The notes under the pieces: model-generated
Database searches by the model: none
Told to the model about the DNA's origin: nothing
What the model saw: the letters and a program-made list of their open reading frames with translations, nothing else
In this document: positions 60,154-64,000 of the stretch, in pieces
Position numbering within the stretch: position 1 is the stretch's first letter
Layout: each line of letters opens with the position of its first letter
Assembly: GCF_011386835.1 (NCBI RefSeq)
Contig: NC_088791.1
Location: 25,394,998 to 25,458,997, forward strand
Source of the DNA: Chrysemys picta bellii
Taxonomy: Eukaryota; Chordata; Testudines; Emydidae
Length of the DNA stretch: 64,000 bases
Direction: 5' to 3'
Position numbers and translations under genes: made by a program

Positions 60154-60809
60154 TAATTCAGTAGAAACACTCTCGAACTTGTAGAATCTAGTAGGGCTCT
60201 AATGAGGTCAATTTTTTGAGATTATGTTAATGCCAACTTCTCTCTGTTCAGTGTGAGACCTAGAGATCCAATTCACATTACAGCTCCTTGACCATGGGGG
60301 AGGAATTGTTCTCTGGACTTGCCTCTCACTAACCAATCTCGCAGGCACAAATGAGTATCTCTTTCTGAGATAAGCTGAGATTATGGCCACGCATGCTGTA
60401 AAAAAACAAATCGCTGAGGACAGGCTGAAGGGCAACACAATGTACTGATAAGTGTTGACCTGCCATGACAAATCTCAGGAACCTCCTGTGGCTTGGGAGG
60501 ATTTCCATGTGGACATAAGCATCCTGAAGGCCAGGACAGCAAACCAGTCTTCTCAAAGCAGGAGGTTAGTTGCTAGGGTTACCTCATGGAACCTCATGTA
60601 TCTGATATATCTGTTGAGTTGCGGAGATCAATGATAGATCTCCTCCCTCCTTTCGATTTGCGGACCCAGAAATACTGAGAGTAGAACCCCTTCCCCCAAT
60701 GCTGTAGGGAACCTCCTCTATAGCTCCCTGCGCAAGCAGCCTGGACCTGCTGAAGGAGAAGTGTCTCATAAGAGGGGGTCCCTTGAAGGGCGGCAGCCAG
60801 GAGGGACAT
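60150..60809 (-). pseudogene. DIRS-like reverse transcriptase, catalytic box lost
   Basis: Across shifting frames the minus strand gives GFYSQYFWVRKSKGGRRSII DLRN (about 60,605-60,680), then LQDAYVHMEILPSHRRFLRF (about 60,465-60,525), then VLPFSLSSA-like sequence. The position of the YLDD box reads CLRDWLVRGKSREQFL (about 60,305-60,355). Tyr is replaced by Cys and the first Asp by Arg, so polymerase chemistry is impossible even apart from the frameshifts. The first two blocks and the DWL..G.SREQ context fit the vertebrate DIRS type. Confidence 0.8.
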
Positions 60810-60999
60810 GCTGGAATTGTATCTCAGTGCTTATGCTGCCTTTGTCCATGGTAACCATATCCCAAGCACTGTAAAAGCAAGACAGCCTGTTTCCAAACTG
60901 AGGAGACAGAAGGGCAGGTCACAACTGGAATGCTGTCCTGGACATGCAAGTTAAAATGGCTGCATGCTGGACAGCGAGCTGGCTGAATGAAAGAAGACC

Positions 61000-62240
61000 T
61001 TCACCTCCGTGACTTATAACCCTGCCTGTAAAAACCTTGCTATCTCTTGGGAAAGGATGTGTCTCAGACACCGGTGAGGAAGACTATTGCAGAATCATCT
61101 GGAGAAGAAGGGTTAGGGAACAACGGAGGCCAGTAGGTACTAGGCCAGGGATTTGTGTTGGTCCTGGTACTGATGGTGATCCAAGGATTGAAAACAGTGC
61201 TTCGAAGGTGAGGGGGAAGAGGAAGAAGTTCCCAAACCAGATATTGAGAAGCCCTAGAAGTCATCTGGTGGGAACTGTGGAGCCACTCCTGAGGAAGAAA
61301 TAACAGTCAGCCTCATCCAGAACCCAATACAAAGAAGTCATCAATGCTGAGGATGAATGAGTAGTCGATGCTGTCAGTACTGGAGCAAACAACAGAGCCA
61401 AGTCCGAGTTCAGCTGAACCGGATGAAAGTGTCTGTAGTAAGGACATCATCAGTACTGAAGACAGCATCCATGCTGATGAACCTCTCAATACCACAAAGG
61501 ACTTCGATTGCGACGCTGCAGTCTTAGCCCCAGGTGGTGTGGAATATGGTGCTGACAAGTGAGACAGCTTTGCAACCCAGCCAGATGTTGCCAGTGGCAC
61601 AGCAGAAGAGACAGATGTAGAAGTCATGTCAGCTGACAACCCCTGGACTATAGGGGAATCACGAACATAAAGGCAAAGCAGGTCTGACACTATTCCAATG
61701 GCATGGAGATGATTGGTGCCAATGCTGTTGTCATTGGTACTGGACTCAATGAGTGCCTAATGGTCAATACTGGAGGTGACGATACAGAGTCCAACTGATC
61801 TAAATGTGGTACTATGGAGGGGCTAGATGGGCCAGCTCTATAATACATGCCAAAGGACTCTCAGTGCTGGTCAGCACTCCTCTTAGAAGACAATGAGGAG
61901 TCCCTCCAAGTCCTGGAACAGGCCTGGTTGGTCTCATGGGACCTCTTCCTCGAAGGACCCGAGGAAGGAGAATGACCTCTCTTCCTGTTAGGGGATGTGC
62001 CACATCTCAACCTAGTAACCACACAGTGTTGGCTACAAAGAAGAGCGCAGGGCTAGAGGACCTTAAGAGAGCCCCGGTTCTGAAGCAGGGGTCATGCCCT
62101 GCTCTAAGAGGCACTGTTTCAGATACAAGGTCTCTTGCCACCTTTATCCTCTTCTTAAAATGAATTGTATATAAAGCACCTTTCCTAAATGTGGCCCTCT
62201 TGCAGGCAGAACAAAAACCACGTGAGAGGGTCACTACTGG
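61000..62240 (-). pseudogene. DIRS-like gag region
   Basis: The minus strand gives Ser/Pro/Arg-rich, degraded coding sequence (for example HPLTGREVILLPRVLRGRGP at about 61,940-62,000 and a Ser/Thr-rich stretch at 61,313-61,690). Assignment is mainly from its place upstream of the RT. No diagnostic gag block such as the one at 46,690-46,900 is clear here. Confidence 0.4.
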
Positions 62241-62604
62241 GGACAGCTAACCCACACAACAGACAATGTTTAAACTCTGGTAGGGGCATCACCCAGGGCA
62301 ACTATCCATCCTAATTACTATAACTTAACCTAAGGGTACTACTAAGCTACACTAACAGTGAACTATATACAATAAATTCCCAGAGAAACAAACAGTGTGA
62401 GGTGAAACACCACACAGAATGCTCTGACTCTAGCCTGGGGTGGTGAGAAGGAACTAAGGGGAGGGTGGGTGGTGCCGCCCTTTAATAGCGAAAGGAAGGG
62501 CCAGAGCACCATCCAAACATGTATTGCTAAGCAAAATTCCCTGGCTTCCATGTGCTGGGCAACACACACCTGACTGCAACTACGTGAAGAACCACCAATT
62601 CTAT

Positions 62605-64000
62605 AGCAGTCTGCTAGATTAACTTCTCACTCTCTAAAGCTCTCTTTTGTGGACAGCAGTGAGCCTGAAATCAGACACACAGAGGGAAAATGACTAAATT
62701 GCCCCCTATTGTGGTAGAAAAGACACTGTCAAATCCATGACTAGTGTCCAGAACAGCAGGTACCCATGTATGAAGGTTTCAGTCACTACTTTCATTAATA
62801 AAAACAGGTTATAAAAAAAGTCTTCATATGCTTTACTAAGCAGCTCATTTCTACTGTTTTTTTGCATTGTAATTAAGCAGAATCTCTAAGGAAGTTGACA
62901 GAAAATATATATATATTTTTAGCATCCATTAGGTTGTTTCATTTTTACAGTAATGAGCACTGAAGAACTACAAACTTAAACAGCTGAATATGACCTGGCC
63001 CACCCCAATGTACTCTAGTTCACTTTTGAATAATATACATGTTCCTTATAAGTAAAAACACTCAATGAAATTTTGAGGTACTTTCTTTAATTTAAAGAGT
63101 CTATCATTATTACAGAAACAAAGTTTATAAGTAGAGAATCCTTATAAGGATTAATCCTTGGCATGGTACGCTGCCAAGATACAGTGTAGCTGCAAGGGCT
63201 CTATGTGAATCTTCATATGATAAGTTGCTTTCACACATACATACACACTTGCTGAATGATCAAAATACTATTTTTACCAGCACAATGGAAAATAATGGCT
63301 CTCAAATAGTCCCTTTACCAGTGTGTCCTGAAATGTTTGTACAAAAGTAGAAATACACACCATATTATACTGTAGCATTAAACCAGTTATTATGTAGGAA
63401 GTTTTTAGGAAATTCATCTCTATAAATTGAAATTTGTGAAATATTAAAATGAAAACTAACGAGTGTTGGTTACTTAGAATGAATTCTATTTTACTGGCAG
63501 GTCAGATACATTTTTTTGTTTTTATAAATTTCTAAACCAGATGAACTCAAACACTGAAGCAACATACATAGGCTAAGAGAATTCAATATTGTTCCAAGGC
63601 ACTTACTGAATCTCCATGACTAGATGAAAACCGGAACAAATTAGGTCTGACCAACAGTATATAATATAAAAATAACCTTTTGCTTACAATTTACAAAATG
63701 TATTACAATCTTTATCTCTGCAAACCTGCAATTCTGGCTGTATGTCCAGAATTTTTTTGTTTTTAAATCAGAAACTGTTTTCTAAAATTTCAGGGCAAAT
63801 AATTTACAAATAAGATACACATGAATTTAGAACATGCAGAGATTTCTTACATCTTCTGTTAATATTTTATGATTGCAACTTTATCAAATTATATTCCTAC
63901 TTGCCCTGTACATATACAAAATAATGCATACATGGTAATCAAAAGTTAGCAAAAAGTAGTCCATAAACTCAATTTGTCAAAAGTATCACTATATTAACAA
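62605..64000. other. AT-rich unique DNA at the window end
   Basis: No gene or repeat recognised. In mammals the gene upstream of RSBN1L is PTPN12 on the same strand (from memory). If synteny holds, its 3' end should lie near or beyond this edge, but I see no coding or clear 3'UTR signature. A minus-strand ATTAAA (about 63,087-63,092) is not evidence by itself. Confidence 0.5.

Larger units (their letters stand above)
57560..62600 (-). mobile_element. DIRS-like tyrosine-recombinase retrotransposon, nearly complete but dead
   Basis: The minus strand shows, in order from 62,600 down, a gag-like region (about 62,240-61,000), reverse transcriptase (60,809-60,150), RNase H (60,153-59,600) and tyrosine recombinase (59,200-58,400). 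The terminal region (57,790-57,560) resembles the end of the 45,722 fragment. GTGTGCATGTGCCC-type DNA at the low end and CACACACCTGACTGC at the high end look like remnants of inverted terminal repeats. It carries no integrase or protease signature, as expected of DIRS. Many stops and shifts. Confidence 0.75.

Noticed and set aside
62605..64000. 3'UTR of PTPN12 expected from mammalian synteny
   Set aside because: No coding sequence, stop-codon context or convincing polyadenylation signal could be tied to it.
1..64000. CRISPR arrays, bacterial operons or riboswitches
   Set aside because: The sequence is vertebrate nuclear DNA. The repeats present are transposons, microsatellites and one minisatellite without regular spacers.

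Overview
This window is nuclear DNA of a turtle, most probably a cryptodiran. Four things point that way. There are many CR1 LINE copies. Two tRNA-headed SINEs (9,847 and 33,825) carry a CR1-type 3' tail, the hallmark of the tortoise Pol III SINE. Penelope-like, DIRS-like and Harbinger elements are all present, with hAT elements and MITEs in quantity. MIR-type SINEs also occur. The background is AT-rich non-coding DNA with one strong CpG island.

I can support only one host gene. It is the 5' part of RSBN1L (round spermatid basic protein 1-like) on the minus strand. Exon 1 (29,921-30,488) lies in the CpG island, and a 117-bp exon 2 (12,593-12,709) has clean splice sites in matching phase. Intron 1 is about 17.2 kb. 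No further coding exon is visible between 12,592 and 1, so intron 2 is at least 12.6 kb and the catalytic JmjC-type exons lie outside the window. The roughly 33 kb upstream of the promoter (30.6-64 kb) holds repeats and unique AT-rich DNA and no recognisable gene.

Layout:
- 0.85-7 kb: a degenerate PIF/Harbinger transposon split by a 2.5-kb CR1.
- 7.3-9.1 kb: a second Harbinger scrap, in the opposite orientation and split by another CR1.
- 9.8-12 kb: a SINE and a palindromic hAT MITE.
- 12.6 kb: RSBN1L exon 2.
- 13.9-15.7 kb: fold-back and TIR elements.
- 17.4-19.5 kb: a dead BED-finger hAT transposon.
- 20-28 kb: MITEs and a MIR.
- 29.3-31 kb: CpG island and RSBN1L exon 1.
- 31.3-32.4 kb: a composite inverted Penelope-like insertion.
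- 39.9-41.5 kb: an LTR-like block between direct repeats.
- 42.3 kb: hAT MITE.
- 44 kb: solo LTR.
- 45.7-47.5 kb: opposed DIRS fragments.
- 47.5-48.1 kb: a large imperfect palindrome.
- 49-53.4 kb: assorted MITEs, a LINE RT scrap, a minisatellite and a MIR.
- 55.7 kb: a Penelope-like 3' end.
- 57.6-62.6 kb: a nearly complete but dead DIRS-like retroelement.

I found no new functional system. The items most worth a second look are structural: the composite Penelope fold-back with its own target-site duplication, the Penelope copy with an inverted terminus, the unexplained 47.5-48.1 kb palindrome, and the repeated exon-end motif in RSBN1L. Family names for repeats come from motif recognition and memory of consensus sequences, not from a database search.
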